NCBI GenBank assembly: GCA_007922225.1
Contig: ML679966.1
Coordinates: 33,711,383 to 33,775,382 of the forward strand
Source: Emydura subglobosa
Lineage: Eukaryota; Chordata; Testudines; Chelidae
Direction of reading: 5' to 3'
DNA length: 64,000 nucleotides
In this document: piece by piece, positions 24,434 to 35,680 of the stretch
How positions within the stretch are numbered: position 1 is the stretch's first letter
Layout: each line of letters begins with the position of its first letter
Made by a program: the position numbers and the translations under genes
Notes under the pieces: model-generated
What the model saw: only the letters and a program-made list of their open reading frames with translations
Told to the model about the DNA's origin: nothing
Databases searched by the model: none

Positions 24434-24847
24434 TCATGTCAATTCCAAGTAGGTGACTCTCAAGCTAGTCCCCAGAGGTGGGGTTGGACTTGACGGAATC
24501 ACTGATTGGAGCACTGCTTTGCCAAATGCCACATCATCCCTGGCCTGTTGGGTGATGGCGTAGTACGAGATGAACGTGTGGATTGACGACCATGTCGCTA
24601 CCTTGCAGATTTCTTGAGTAGGGACGTGAGCCAGGAAGTCTGCCGGGGAGACCTGTGCCTTTGTGGAATGAGCTGTGAGTGTGGGGGCAGGACCTAGCTG
24701 CTTTAGGTGTAGCAAATAGGCCAAAATGGAGGGTATTGATGCCTGTGACTGGTGGGCAGGAGTGGGGTCCCCTTCTGCACCGACCACAGGGACAATTTCT
24801 TCCACTTGGCCAAGTATGAAGCCTTTGTGGATGCTTCCTGCTACCAA
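24434..24847 (-). pseudogene. DIRS tyrosine recombinase remnant (copy A)
   Basis: The 137-codon minus-strand frame starts with the core-binding part (SIPSILAYLLHLKQLG) and jumps to the C-terminal catalytic part (LTAHSTKAQVSPADF, then WSSIHTFISYYAI). The segment between, which in the family holds the first catalytic arginine, is missing, so there is an internal in-frame deletion. The HxxR motif reads H-S-T-K, with lysine in place of arginine. The tyrosine of the final motif is still present. By family knowledge this enzyme would integrate circular cDNA; here it cannot be functional. Confidence 0.7.
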
Positions 24848-24892
24848 GGAGGACCTCTCTGACTGGCTCTGAGTGTGCTGATTCTATGATAT

Positions 24893-26363
24893 TTAACCAT
24901 GAAGCTTCCAAGCTGTGAAGTGGAGAAACTCTCGATTGGGATGCTTTAGGCAGCCATGATCCTGAGTAATCAGGTCCGGCATCAACGGCAGAGTGCTTGG
25001 CGTGGCCGCTGACATCTCCTGAAGCATTGTGTACCTGTGTTGCCGGGGCCAGGCTGGAGCTATGAGGATAAGGGCTGCTCCCTGCCTCTTGACCTTGAGC
25101 AGGACCCTGTGGACCAGTGGGAAGGGTGGAAACATGTAGAGGAGGCATCCCTCTGATCTTAGGAAGAATGCATCTGAGATCAAGTCCAGGCTGTGGTTCA
25201 GGAATGAGCAAAACTGCTGACACTCCCTGTTGATCCTTGATGCAAACAAATGTACTTGGGGAACTCCCCACCTTTTGTTAAATGGTGTTTGCAACAACTG
25301 GACAGAGGGATCACTCGTGATTGTAGAATGACCTGTTGAGTTGGTCCGCCAGACGGTTCTGGGCCCCTGGTAGGTTTTAGGTAGATTGCATGGGCTATGC
25401 AAAATTCCCACAACTTGAGGCTCCCATCTGTTTATGTAAAACATTGCTGAAGTGTCATCTGTCATTACAGATACACATTTGCACCTTATACAGAGGCAGA
25501 ACGTATTACAGGCCAGTTGAACTGCTTTGAGTTCCCTGGCGATGTGGAGGGAGAGCTCCGATTGGGACCAGAGCCCTTGAGTTCTGAGAGTATCTAGATG
25601 GGCTCCCAAACCCAGTTCTGAGGCGTCCTTGACCAGTGTCATCAAAGGTTGCAGCTTGTAAAAGGGTACTCCCGTGCAGACTGCACTTGGGTTGAGTCAC
25701 CAACAGAGGGACTTGATAACCCCACGGAGTGTGACTACCTTGTCCTGACTGTCTGCTTGAGCAATACACTGAGGCAGACCAAGCTTGGAGAGGTCCGAGT
25801 CAAAACCTGGCATGTTGGACCACATAGGTGCAGGAGACCATGTGGCTTGAGAACTTCATGCCGTTGTGGTAGGGAAGTGTCTGAGGCAGTCTATGATCAA
25901 GCTCATATTGTGAAAGCGAGACTCTGATAGGAGTGCCCCAGCCTGAACATAGTCCAGTGTGGCTCCTATAAACTCTATCCTCTGAGTAGGAGATAGGATT
26001 AACTTGGGGATGTTCAGCAGTAGTCCAAGATCATTGAACCAGAGATACCTAGGCTTTGAAGGGTCCCTGACCAACCTGTTGTCCAGGTATGGGAATACCT
26101 GAACTCATTGACGGCTAAGGAATGCGGCAATTACCACCAGGAACTTTGTAAATACCTTGGGAGTTGCAAACAACCTGAAGGGGAGGACTGTGAATTGGTA
26201 GCAAGTGCAGTTTACCCTGAACCTGAAGAACTTTCTGTGGTGATGGATTATTGATATGTGAAAGTACACATTCTGCAAGTTGAGGGTGGCATACCAGTTC
26301 CCCAGATTCAGAGAGGGAATGATGAAAACAATGCAGAAACAAGGAAACAATGCAGAATTTCAT
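24893..26363 (-). pseudogene. DIRS reverse transcriptase and RNase H remnant (copy A)
   Basis: On the minus strand, 26115-26363 carries the palm start (SLNLGNWYATLNLQNVYFHI, then FFRFRVNC and YQFTVLPFRLFATPK), with the expected D.KDAYFHI changed to N-L-Q-N-V-Y-F-H-I. At 26072-26089 the DIRS catalytic box YLDDWL reads Y-L-D-N-R-L. At 24893-25645 an RNase H-like part follows (ELKAVQLACNTFCLCI, VMTDDTSAMFYINRW) and then a PPFPLVHRVLLKVKRQGAAL block. The parts lie in different frames with stops between, so the gene is dead. Confidence 0.75.
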
Positions 26364-26371
26364 CTTCCTTA

Positions 26372-27084
26372 TTAATCTGTTGAGATTTTGCAGGGTGAGG
26401 ATGGGCTTTTGGGATTAGGAAATAGCGGGAGTAGAATCCCTTTCACCATAATGCCCAAGGAACCTCCTCCAGTGCCACTGCTCTTAGTAGCCCCTGAACC
26501 TCTTGTATAAGAAGTTGCTCGTGAGAGGGGTCCCTGGAGAGGGATGGGGGCGTGAAACGGGTGAAGCAGAACTGGATAGGTGCTACGCATGGTAAAACTG
26601 GGATATCCTATTTGTCTGAGGTTATCTGGGCCAGAACTGAGACAGAAGATTAAAAAAATGGGGATAAGGATCCAGGAACTGGTTTGATATCGTCCTCAGG
26701 TGCACCCTCAGAATAATTGCTTAGGACCAGAGGACTGTCTTGTTGAAGTCTGGCCTTGGTTGGAGGGTTGGTGGGATTTTCTATTGTTTCTGCCCCTCTT
26801 CCTGGAGTTGTCCTGTCTGTCTTGTGAGAGGAACTAGTCTTGTGAAAACTCTTGTGAGTCTTGTGAGAGGAACTAGTCTTAATGAGGGGCAATGCCACTC
26901 TTGAGGAACTTTCGGGCATTAGGATATCAACCACAGTGTCCTTCAACTCTTTGACTTCCTCTGCCTGCAGCCCCATGTTTTGTGCCACCCTTTGCAGCAG
27001 TTCGTGATGGGCCCTGTTGCCTATTGGGGGTGGGCCTGCTGATCCTGCCGATCCTGCCACCGCTTCATCTGGTAACAAGGACAC
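26372..27084 (-). pseudogene. DIRS Gag-like remnant (copy A)
   Basis: The minus-strand frame 26650-27084 begins LLPDEAVAGSAGSAGPPPIG and continues HHELLQRVAQNMGLQAEEV, the pattern of the acidic/helical part of vertebrate DIRS Gag-like proteins. A Ser/Lys/His/Thr-rich tandem follows, where KTSSSHKT occurs three times within 26780-26900, an internal repeat. 26372-26590 is a further broken part toward the polymerase. I infer Gag only from position and from similarity to the copy at 37440-39870. Confidence 0.55.
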
Positions 27085-27275
27085 GTATGCCCTTGCAGGG
27101 CCTGATCTTTCTGCCTCTCAGATCCGAGTGCCTCCCCTTGTGTGAGGGCGTCACAACTGGTGCCTGTGTTCAGCACGGTGCCACCCTGCGCTGCCTCCTG
27201 GGTGCTGGCCTCAGTGCCACGTGGTGACCCTCAGTTCCTGGGATAGTCTCTCTGAGGTGGGGGGCTGAGGTTCCC

Positions 27276-27600
27276 TGGTAAAATGGAACAGCTTCAACAG
27301 AAGCGACAGTCCTGCCTCAAAATACCCCAAAGCCTAATGGTTAGGGCACACTTCAGGCACCCCCAGTTCAAATCCCTTCTCTGAGGGGGGGGAATTGAAT
27401 GTGGGTTTTCTACATCCTGGGAGAGTGCCCTACCCTAGAACTAAAAGGTGGTTTCTCATTCATGGAGTACCATCACAGGTAGCAGATTCTGTAGAAAACA
27501 TTACAAAATCTGTTATGTGTGAGTCACCCAACGGCCTTCAGGTTACAGCAGTGTGCCAGTTACCAATTCAGGGTTGTTGATGCTGATGAGTTGCCTGAAA
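27276..27600. repeat. tRNA-like SINE of the turtle type
   Basis: AATGGTTAGGGCACACTTCAGG and CCAGTTCAAATCCCTTCTC resemble the A and B boxes of a tRNA-derived promoter. Downstream, GAATTGAATGTGGGTTTTCTACATCCTGGGAGAGTGCCCTA is an inverted partner. GAACAGCTTCAACAG just upstream recurs in this SINE family in turtle genomes. The borders, especially beyond 27450, are approximate. Confidence 0.5.
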
Positions 27601-28680
27601 AGAAACAGAATCTGGTTTATTCCCCTGTAGTGTTGCTCTTTCCTATCACTGTCGTGTTTGGCTTCATTTAGCCTAAACACTGGCCTGGGGCTGTAAGGAT
27701 CAGTTTCTGAAAGTCGGAAAGATTCATATGTGAGAGTCCCACCTTACTGCACGTACAGGAACTTACGGCTTATGCCTAATAAAGAATAATGGCTGGTATT
27801 TGTGTCTGTCTACTGCTACCTCTGTATTGCAAGTACTCCAGCAATGACTAAAAGATCATCGCTGTGGTAACTGCTACACACATGCAGGGCCGTTCATGTA
27901 CAAATCCATAAAAATTATCTGTATGAAAAAACCATTAGGACACAATGTTGTGGGGAAGCAAAAAGGCCTGACACTCCAGTCACAGCGATCAGCAACAAGA
28001 CCTGAAGTAGGTAGCTTTGAGTCAGAAGCACAGAGTGGTAATACTCTGGGCAAAACAATGCTGCAGAAAGCACTAATTAAGCATGCTTGGGAATTTCATG
28101 CAGGCCTCTCACCCCTGTGGCATATAAAGGAGACTACATGTCAGGTGTTAAAGTATGGTGTATTAAGGTGGCAACAGCACGTTAGGCTCTCCCCACTGTG
28201 AGGTACAGTACTGTAAATTCTGACTGCTTCTGCCTTGTCCTTCGAACAAGCATCCTTTTTTGCCTGTTTTGATGTGTAGATGCATTAACAAAATCGATCC
28301 ATTTGTGAGGTAGCTAGTGGAAGTTCTGCATGTTGGCCTGTAGGAGGGTCAGATAGTGGGCAAGATCCCCTGGCGTTGCTGAACTTCCCAAAGGGCAGTG
28401 GGAAGGTTGTGGCTTAAAACTCACCTTTGTGGTCCCTGATCGTGCTGACGGGGTTAGTGCCTGGTTTGAGCAGCCTCAGAGCAACTCTCGCTGACTACAA
28501 TGGGCTGGCCATATTGGCGGGGGACAGTATGGTGTAACAAACCATCTCAGCTCTCCCTAATGGGAGGATCACACTCATGCTGAGTTTAACCCTCCCTGAG
28601 CTGCTCAAACCAGCTTTAGGACAGACCTAACACTTCTCGGAGAGTGAGATTCTCCCAAGCACCTTAAACGGCTCTGATGC
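27601..28680. other. Intergenic, no feature recognised
   Basis: A GC-balanced stretch. An imperfect inverted relation exists between GGTTTGAGCAGCCTCAGAG (28464-28482) and CCCTGAGCTGCTCAAACCAG (28593-28612), suggesting an old foldback element, but no family can be named. No gene is supported. Confidence 0.4.
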
Positions 28681-28825
28681 GGGTTGCTCAGTGGCATAGG
28701 CTTCTTACACGAAACGCAGGGTTTAGACCCCAGGGAATGGAGCATGCCCCGACCCTGGGAACTTACTAACTAACGTATTAACAACTAAACAACCAACTTT
28801 AAACTATATACAGTAGAAGAGTTCC

Positions 28826-29095
28826 AGAGGGGTAGTCGTGTTAGTCTGTATACAGTAAGAACAATGAGAATTCTGTAGCACTTTAAAGACTAACAAATTT
28901 AATTTCAGCAGGCATAAGCTTTCGTGAGCTTTAGCTCTCTTCCTCAGATTCAGTTGGTAGAAATGATACAGCAAATAGGTAACATATATAGGAGGCAAGA
29001 TATGCATATCCAAGGGCATAGATAATGGGGTGGGTGGATAAAAGCCTGCTACTTGAGGCTTAATGACAACCATTGAGTAATTTGCTCTGGTCACC
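28826..29095. repeat. Dispersed repeat, copy 2 of the family at 14173
   Basis: Begins near GGGGTAGTCGTGTTAGTCTGTA and shares with 14173-14345 the blocks GCACTTTAAAGACTAACAAA, GCATAAGCTTTCG and AAATAGGTAACA. It extends further right than the first copy (GGATAAAAGCCTGCTACTTG). Class not assigned. Confidence 0.6.
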
Positions 29096-29109
29096 CATTC
29101 TCACCTAAC

Positions 29110-29350
29110 CTAAATGGAGACTTGCAAAAGCAAGAGAGTTTTCCAGTACCGTCACAGGCAACAAAAAGGGAGGGGGGCTGGTAGTGCCCTCTATAGGAGT
29201 GCAGAGGCATGCTGCTGCAGGAGGTGGTAGAGCCAGCCCTACGGGTACCACTAGGGGAAAAACTTCCGGCACCAGTGCATGTGGCGCGCGTACGCACACA
29301 CACACACACACATCAGAATGGACATGAGCAAGCACTCAAAGAGGAACGGT
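29110..29350. repeat. Fragment of a DIRS terminal repeat
   Basis: GAATGGACATGAGCAAGCACTCAAAGAGGAACG at 29316-29348 matches the inner arm type of the DIRS termini at 24136-24411 (GAATGGACATGAGCAGCACATCTCGAAGAAC). It is preceded by a GC-rich piece with an (AC)n run at 29295-29312, as in the spacer part of such termini. No coding DIRS sequence adjoins it, so it looks like a solo end. Confidence 0.5.
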
Positions 29351-30085
29351 GGCTCAAATGGGACCTTATTTATTTTTACTACTTAAACACCTCCCCTTCC
29401 CATCTGCCCCCCCCACACCTCTTTTCTTCACTTGTCTCTTTTGAAAAATGCATTTGTATTAAGGATTGGGTAAACCTGTTCATTAAAGAAAAGGAGGAAT
29501 CAGATCAAACCTCAGCTCTTTACCTACTCAAATCCTAACCGCTCATCCTCAAAACCATTGTGTAGACCATTTCCTGCTGAATTCACTCAATCAAATTCTC
29601 AGCTTATAGCCAATGAGTTCCACTGGTCTTGTTCACCCCCATGAGGTATGCATGTATATTACAGTCAAATGTAGTGGCTATGGCCAATGTTATACAGTTG
29701 TTCTTGCCATTATGAATCCAGTTTTCAAAAGAATTAAGATGCCCTTGCGTCTCGCTCTCTTTTTTTTGGTAGATGCCTTGACACCAGTGTTAGTACTGTG
29801 GCTGCATGCATATGCCATGTCCCTCTATGGAAGAAAAGAAATCCAAGGACGTCAACTCAGCACATGGCCACGCTCATGAACAGGAGTGGTGGCCTCCCTA
29901 GAGAGGGTGCAGCCTGACTCCCCTAGCACCAGTGGCTGGACACATTTTAAGCTCACACCTACCCTGTCCTTCCTCTGCAGGGAACACTTGAATGTGGGAT
30001 TGCTCATAACATACAAGGCAAATCCCTAATGGATAAACTGCCATAATGATTCAGTATACAGGGCATACTGCAGAAACAATGGGGA
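29351..30085. other. Intergenic, no feature recognised
   Basis: Mixed composition, no family or gene named. Short open frames are present, but none has a coding pattern. Confidence 0.4.
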
Positions 30086-30086
30086 G

Positions 30087-30245
30087 GAAATATGGTCCAG
30101 CAGTTAGGGACCACTAGCTTGGGAGACCTAGATTTAATTCACTGCTCTGCCACAGATGTCCTGTGTGAGATTGGGAAAGTCACTTATTCGCTCTGTGCCT
30201 CAGTTCTCCATCTATAAAATGGGGATAACTGCATTTCCCTACCCC
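30087..30245 (+). repeat. MIR-like SINE, sense
   Basis: The order TTCACTGCTCTGCCACAGAT, CTGTGTGAGATTGGGAAAGTCACTTATTCGCTCTGTGCCTCAGTTCTCCATC and TATAAAATGGGGATAACTG is the MIR core in sense orientation. It is well preserved. Confidence 0.8.
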
Positions 30246-30329
30246 AGTGCGGGATGTCTAAGTTGCCCACCACTTGGGCATTCCAAGTTGCAAATCCTCT
30301 CTTGGCACAAGGCACTTGTACTGTTTTAA

Positions 30330-30770
30330 CAGAGAGCTGGTGGGGGAAAGTGTTGAAGTGGTTCCACTGTGATTAAATAATGTCACACATTATGCCACAG
30401 AGAGCAAACCTGAGCGTGAGAATGACTTGGTAGTGGGGAGACCATGAGCAGTGCTCCTGCAGCCATTACTTTTATTCATCCAAAGTGGAATAGTTCAACA
30501 GGAGCCTGAGGAAGCCCCACATCTGACTATCCCCTCATTCGGTGGTTAGTGCACTCTCCTGGGGGGCAGATTCCAGTTCAAATCTCCCCCCCCGCCCCCC
30601 CCGCCTCAGATGGAGGAGTATTTGCATGGGGGGGTCTCTAAGTACCCTAACCGCTAGTCCTCCTGCTCCTCTGGCATTTTGTGTAAACTCACCTATCGGG
30701 GCCTGATCCGGTAGACGAGGGCTGAGCCCACTTACAAGACCAGGCCCTGCACACGAGTTAGGTGGAGCAA
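30330..30770. repeat. tRNA-like SINE, second copy
   Basis: GGTGGTTAGTGCACTCTCCTGG and CCAGTTCAAATCTCC (30540-30590) form a tRNA-like A box/B box pair. A C-rich tract follows and then CCTAACCGCTAGTCC, an inverted partner of the head. Similar to 27276-27600. Borders approximate. Confidence 0.5.
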
Positions 30771-32549
30771 TGCCTATCGTTCTCTGGTTCATGCAGTACG
30801 CTGGGACGCAGGTGTCTGAATACCAAGTGTGGGACTGCAGAGCTCATGTTCAGCGGCAGAAATACTGGTGGCTAGGGAACTATTTTATGGAAAAAAAAAT
30901 TAGGCACTTAGAGAGTTTAGGTGCCTTCTGTATTCAGGGGCAGCTGATTCTAGGATTCAGGTGCCTAAAGTGACAGTTAGGCACCTAAGTCCTTTAAGGA
31001 AGGCAGCTCTTAGCTTAGCTGTATTGAGCTTCCAATTATAGTCCTATATGCTGTTTGCTCCCCTTTCCTTAAGGTTATCTTTTTCAATCTCCTGTATTTT
31101 AATTCTTTCTTTTTTACCTTTAGTTTAGCTTTTATACCGTATATGTGCACATGCATGGGATGCTAAAATACAATCCCGTTCCAAACACTGGAGGGAGCCC
31201 TTGCTTCCTTCTCAGTTTATGCTCTCAGTTACATGTTGCTCTGCTTCATTTCACATTTTCAAAGAATTAGACAGTATCGTCTGGAATGCATGCAACATTT
31301 TTCATAATAATCAAAATAACATGATGATTTAACATCTGCATTAATGTTAGGAATGCTCCATTATAAAGGCTTGTTTTTGATCTCGATGAGTGAGGGAACA
31401 TGCAGCAGTGTACAGTAGCCCAGAAAAAAAAAGTCACCTATTACACTCACCTATATAATGTATGATCTCATCCCATGCAAGAGCAAGGATCAAAGGTCTC
31501 AATATTTCTTCCTGCAGCTATAGCACTAATCATTAATGTTGACTCACAGCCATTCATAACGTTTTTGATATAATAACAGTTTAACTTCCATTGCTGATGG
31601 AATTCTTCTTTGATTTTCTAGATTTTAGTTAAGGTCTGGGACAGGGACTGTGTCTTTTTTATTAACGGAGAAAGTGCCAGGCAGATGTGTGGAGCTATAC
31701 TTATAACACCTCCAACACATACTAGTATGAAATGTTTTGTTAGCTTATTGAGCTTTGTATTAGTTTGATTCAAACCATCCGGAACATGACATTCAGTGTT
31801 TGAGACAGACTTCTGAATAGCTTGTCTGGTTTTTTTTTTTTAATATGTTCAACATCACATAGAACCACAGGAGTGAAAGAAGTAAAAGACCCACCATATT
31901 AGGTCAGTCCTGCTCAAGAGTGACACGGGTTCTTTTACTGTAACTGGTGTTCTTGAAGTGAGGCTATGTCAGGATCTAGAGAGGCTGCAGGACTGCCTGT
32001 GTGGCGTCTAGCTTAATTGGGGGGGGGGGGGGTCCTCTGTGTGTGGTGGGTTATTGAGAATGGACCACGAGTGAGCTCCATTAGTCATTTGTGTGTGTAG
32101 GGTGGGAGGCTGGGAGCACAAGTAGTACAGAAATGACTTCATCTTTGAGGCTGGAGCAGCAGCTGCAGAGTGGCTCTAGTCCTGTTCTACAGCTCCAGGG
32201 CGAGGACTGTTTCTCTTACAGGCACAGCTTGCACTCATGAACTTTTCAGCTAGGGAAAGATTTGGGCCTAAGAACACATTGCTTTTAAATAATAAGATAC
32301 ACTAACTTGGTCTGGAGGCTTAGTTAGTGATCTGCATTGTCATGTGACCACCTTGTGTCACTCAACAGCAATCCCATGATAGAAATGAAGCACTCCAAAG
32401 GGAACCCTGCACAATCCTCTTCAAACTGGGGGATGAAGAAAGCTGTATGTAACAGGAGGCCATGAGGGAAGACTGCAACATGGGAGATCCTTGAAGGTTC
32501 CAAAAGAAATGCAGAGGTTCCTTCTCCCTAGGAAACTTCGTTACTCTTT
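30771..32549. other. Intergenic, nearly featureless
   Basis: A cluster of TTAGGCAC/TAGGTGCC motifs in both orientations at 30900-30990 looks like a small palindromic repeat. A poly-G run sits at 32018-32031. Otherwise I see nothing. Confidence 0.45.
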
Positions 32550-32850
32550 GTATTATAGGGGTGCCCAAAAGCCCACTCAAGATCAGGACCCCAACGTACT
32601 CGGTGTTGGACAAACACCCAGTAAGAGACAGTCCCTGCCCCAAACAGCCTACAAGATAACTACAGACAGAAAGTATTATCATCCCCATTTTAAAGAAGGG
32701 AAACTGAGTCAGAGAGAGAGCAACTGACTTGCCCACAGTCACACAGGAAGGCTATGGAAAAGCTATACTGTATACTGAAGCCAGATCTCCTGAGTTCTAG
32801 CCCAATACTGTAACTGCAAGACCACCCTTATTTGGCCCTACGTGGTCTAC
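32550..32850 (-). repeat. MIR-like SINE with L2/L3-type tail, antisense, nearly full length
   Basis: From left to right there is the antisense tail (AGATCAGGACCCCAACGTAC, GAGACAGTCCCTGCCCCAAACAGCCTAC), then the antisense core (ATTATCATCCCCATTTTAAA, CTTGCCCACAGTCACACAGG) and then the head part (CCAGATCTCCTGAGTTCTAG). The same tail occurs alone at 40555-40680 and 43040-43160. Confidence 0.7.
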
Positions 32851-34109
32851 AAGTGGCCACCCCTAAGAGCCGTTCTTCAGGTCAACGACAGTATCATTGG
32901 GATCCCTAGTCAAAAAAAAGCAGGCTAGTTTTGACAGCTGTGTTTCCACTACTACACAACCGTCCTGGATTCAATTCCCAGATCTGCTCTCTTGCTTGTT
33001 GAGCCAGAGGAGCACCGAAAATAATGCTGAAATCTTAGGCAGGAACAAATGCCTTAAATCATGAGCAGCTACCATAAATCTCCATAAAAGAGTATGAGTC
33101 CTACTTAAACAGAGCATTCAAGATGAGGAAGCAAGACTTTTCTCACTTACAGAAACCATCAACAGACTAATTTTTAATGTAGGCATTATGGTACGAGGCA
33201 TAGCAAAATAATAATGTTTAGGTAGAAATTTATACTGCACTCTTCACCAGGGTGTCCAAGAACTTGATCCCATAGGTGGGGAGTTCTTTATGTAAATTCT
33301 TGCAACTCTCTCTCTCCTCCATACCCCTTCATATACATACAGAGAGAGAGAGAGAGGATCCTAATCTGTTCCTTTAGTATTTAATGGAAGTTTTTGCCAC
33401 TGATTTTAGTGGGAGCAGGCCTGAACTTTAATGAAAGCTATTCACTTATCACTAAATCCTTGCAACATGATTCAGATTCTTCTTAAAGACCTTGAGTTTG
33501 TTGACATGTGGCAAAGACTTCACTTTGCTGATAGAGATTATTCACAGTTCTGCCCTGCCCATATTTCACACTCAAGAATACAGATAACCTTTTTGGATAA
33601 AATAAAGTTAATAATATCCCTGATGCTTTGACCTCTTATCTACTATTATCTCAGACTGGGCAAAGGTAACAGTCTCTTTGTCTAGGAGACACCCAAAAGC
33701 TCCTAAAAGATGACAGCTTCCTATATCTTTATTCTGATCCCACTTTTTCTGAATTCTTTCATTCTGAAATATAGTTCTTTTTTTACTCCTCCCACCACAT
33801 GTGACCTCAAATGATAATAGTGGATATCTCATTACACTTTTTGTTTAGTTAACTAACAAAATCAAGCAAAAAGTCTCTTGCTGACTACTAGTTTAAAAAC
33901 TCTTCACTAAAATTAAGGTTTATTTTCAGCCTATTAGGATTTCATGGATTTGACTCAGTTGCACTATCAATGTTAAATATATGTCTGCAGTCTTCGAATG
34001 ATTCTGTCCTCCTAAGTACACCTTCAGTTGGCAGCCTGGAAAATGCCAGCAAAATAAAAGTTAATAAAATGCCGATTCAGTTCACCCCACTTAAGACTTC
34101 AGGACACTA
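32851..34109. other. Intergenic, simple repeat only
   Basis: A (GA)n run lies at about 33340-33355. A short palindromic piece of the 'second difference' family (CACTGATTTTAGTGGGAGCA) lies near 33400-33420. No gene pattern. Confidence 0.45.
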
Positions 34110-34118
34110 TCTAAGCTG

Positions 34119-34484
34119 TTAAACTGTCTGTTCACTTACCTGTGAATTGGACATTCCCAGTAAAATGTTACTATTACTCATGCCAATAGCCTTCATTATT
34201 GTCAATGCCCAGAGTTCAACAAAAATGACCCAGTTACAAGTAAGTAACCTCCATTTCTTCTTTGAGTGATGGTCCATACATGTATTCCACACTTTGGAGA
34301 TCAATAAGCAGTAGTCAAATGGCAGGTGGGTGCTAGGATGCAGAGGTGGTAGCTGACTGTAATACTGCTGTCCCCACAGCTGTATCGCAGTAGAAGACTG
34401 GACTAGCGTGAAATGTCTCGTGAAGGTATACAAAGAGCTCAAAGTAGCTGCCCAATGTATCTCTAACAGGGACGTGTCTCTCAA
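34119..34484 (-). pseudogene. DIRS tyrosine recombinase, C-terminal part (copy B)
   Basis: The minus frame starts with DTSLLEIHWAATLSSLYTF, the HxxR-box-to-tyrosine region of DIRS recombinases. The motif T-F-T-R-H-F-T-L has phenylalanine where the family has the catalytic tyrosine (TFIRHY). The frame then runs into the terminal repeat. A distant N-terminal part lies at 35228-35524. Confidence 0.55.
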
Positions 34485-34600
34485 AGACTCCTCAGACAGT
34501 GCTCTGGGAGGTGTGCAAAATGCGAGCTAGTTGGTAACAAAGGAAATACAACCCGAGATCCATGTTGAAAGTCTCTCTGCTGATATAGCTTGATCCCTTG

Positions 34601-34880
34601 GCCCTGGTCTACACTTACCTGGAGATTCGGTGGCAGTCAATGGAAGTTACGCAAGCTACGCAGAGTAGCTTGTGCAACTCCCATCGACTGCTGTGCTTCC
34701 CTTCTATGCGCCATCTTCACTGCACTGCGCTGACGGGGACGCAGCACTATGCTACTTGAGGGGGTGGTTTACAAGCGTCGACCTCCTGATCGATTGAGCG
34801 GGTCTCCACTGACCGCTCAATCGATCCAGAAAGATCAATCTGACAGCGGCGACTTTGCCACCATCAGTATAGACATATCC
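34601..34880. mobile_element. Harbinger-type MITE (280 bp) nested in DIRS copy B
   Basis: Ends GCCCTGGTCTACACT and AGTATAGACATATCC form imperfect inverted repeats matching the Harbinger ends at 46984 and 50589. It is flanked by TTG at 34598-34600 and TTG at 34881-34883, a 3-bp duplication like the TTA of Harbinger. The interior has foldback motifs (GTCGACCTCCTGATCGATTG with TCAATCGATCC). The flanking DIRS sequence joins across it. Confidence 0.8.
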
Positions 34881-35227
34881 TTGATCTCTCTGCTTATGGA
34901 AGCAAATAGTTTAGGTGTCTTTTTAATGTCCTTTGTTCTTTGTAGATAAAAGGCCAAAGCCCCTCAGACATCCAGAGAATGCAGCTGTCTCTCTTCACCC
35001 AAGGTATGTACTTTAGGAAAAAATACTGGTAAATGGATTATCTGATGCATAAGAAACTCGGAAATGACTTGGGGTGGGGCTGTAATGAGACCTTTTCTTT
35101 ATAGAAGATGGTGTATGGCAAGTCTGCAATAAGCACCCCCAGCTCACTGACTCTAATGGCTGATGTTGCAGCTATTAGAAAGGCCACCTTCCTGGACAGA
35201 TGGGCCACAGAGCATGTGGATAGGAGC

Positions 35228-35524
35228 TCAAGGGGGGTGGGGTAGTGAGAGACAATGGACCAAAAAATGACATTCTATTAACTTCACTAGTGGTGGAAAG
35301 GATCTCAGAAGCCCAATCAGAAATCTAGTTGTGACAGAGTGCGTGAAGATGATATGGTTGTCCACTGAACTAGGGAAAGTGCTGATCGCTGCTAAATGCA
35401 CTCTAAGAGAAGTAATCATAAGATCCAAAGTCTTAAAGGTAAGCAGATATTCAAGGATAGTAGGGATCCCCACTGATTGTGGGACAAGTAGCGATGCTGA
35501 GCCCAAGAGGAGAAATGCTTCCAT
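35228..35524 (-). pseudogene. DIRS tyrosine recombinase, N-terminal core-binding part (copy B)
   Basis: GIPTILEYLLTFKTLDLMIT then SLRVHLAAISTF is the SAM-like core-binding region of the recombinase. It is followed by a region with proline-rich text. The C-terminal part lies beyond the nested MITE at 34119-34484, so the insertion splits the gene. Confidence 0.6.
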
Positions 35525-35680
35525 TTTGCTGAGAAACAGCTCCTTGTAGAATCCCTTCTGCTTTGGTTAAGTATGGAATGCATCCTTCTGGAACATCAGC
35601 TCTCTATTTTCGATGCTATCCAAATACCAGGCTCTGACTTGCAGTGGTCCTGGACTGAGGTATCTGCACCTGCCCCTGTG

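Larger units (their letters stand above)
24136..27300 (-). mobile_element. DIRS-type retrotransposon copy A (decayed), minus strand
   Basis: Read on the minus strand from right to left there is a Gag-like piece, a reverse transcriptase, an RNase H and a tyrosine recombinase. This set and order define DIRS elements, which integrate with a tyrosine recombinase and so make no target duplication. The left end is a palindrome-like pair of 57-bp arms (24136-24192 and 24355-24411). A third related block at 24420-24455 in direct orientation fits the internal complementary region of DIRS elements. The right end after the Gag segment has no terminal repeat that I can see, so the copy is probably 5' truncated. 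All frames are broken. Confidence 0.8.

Noticed and set aside
24534..25645. Two overlapping frames of about 250 codons read as new genes
   Set aside because: They lie in the DIRS copy and contain RNase H and post-polymerase text in broken frames.
27276..30770. The SINE heads taken for real tRNA genes
   Set aside because: A and B box-like stretches exist, but no cloverleaf with acceptor stem and anticodon loop can be built.
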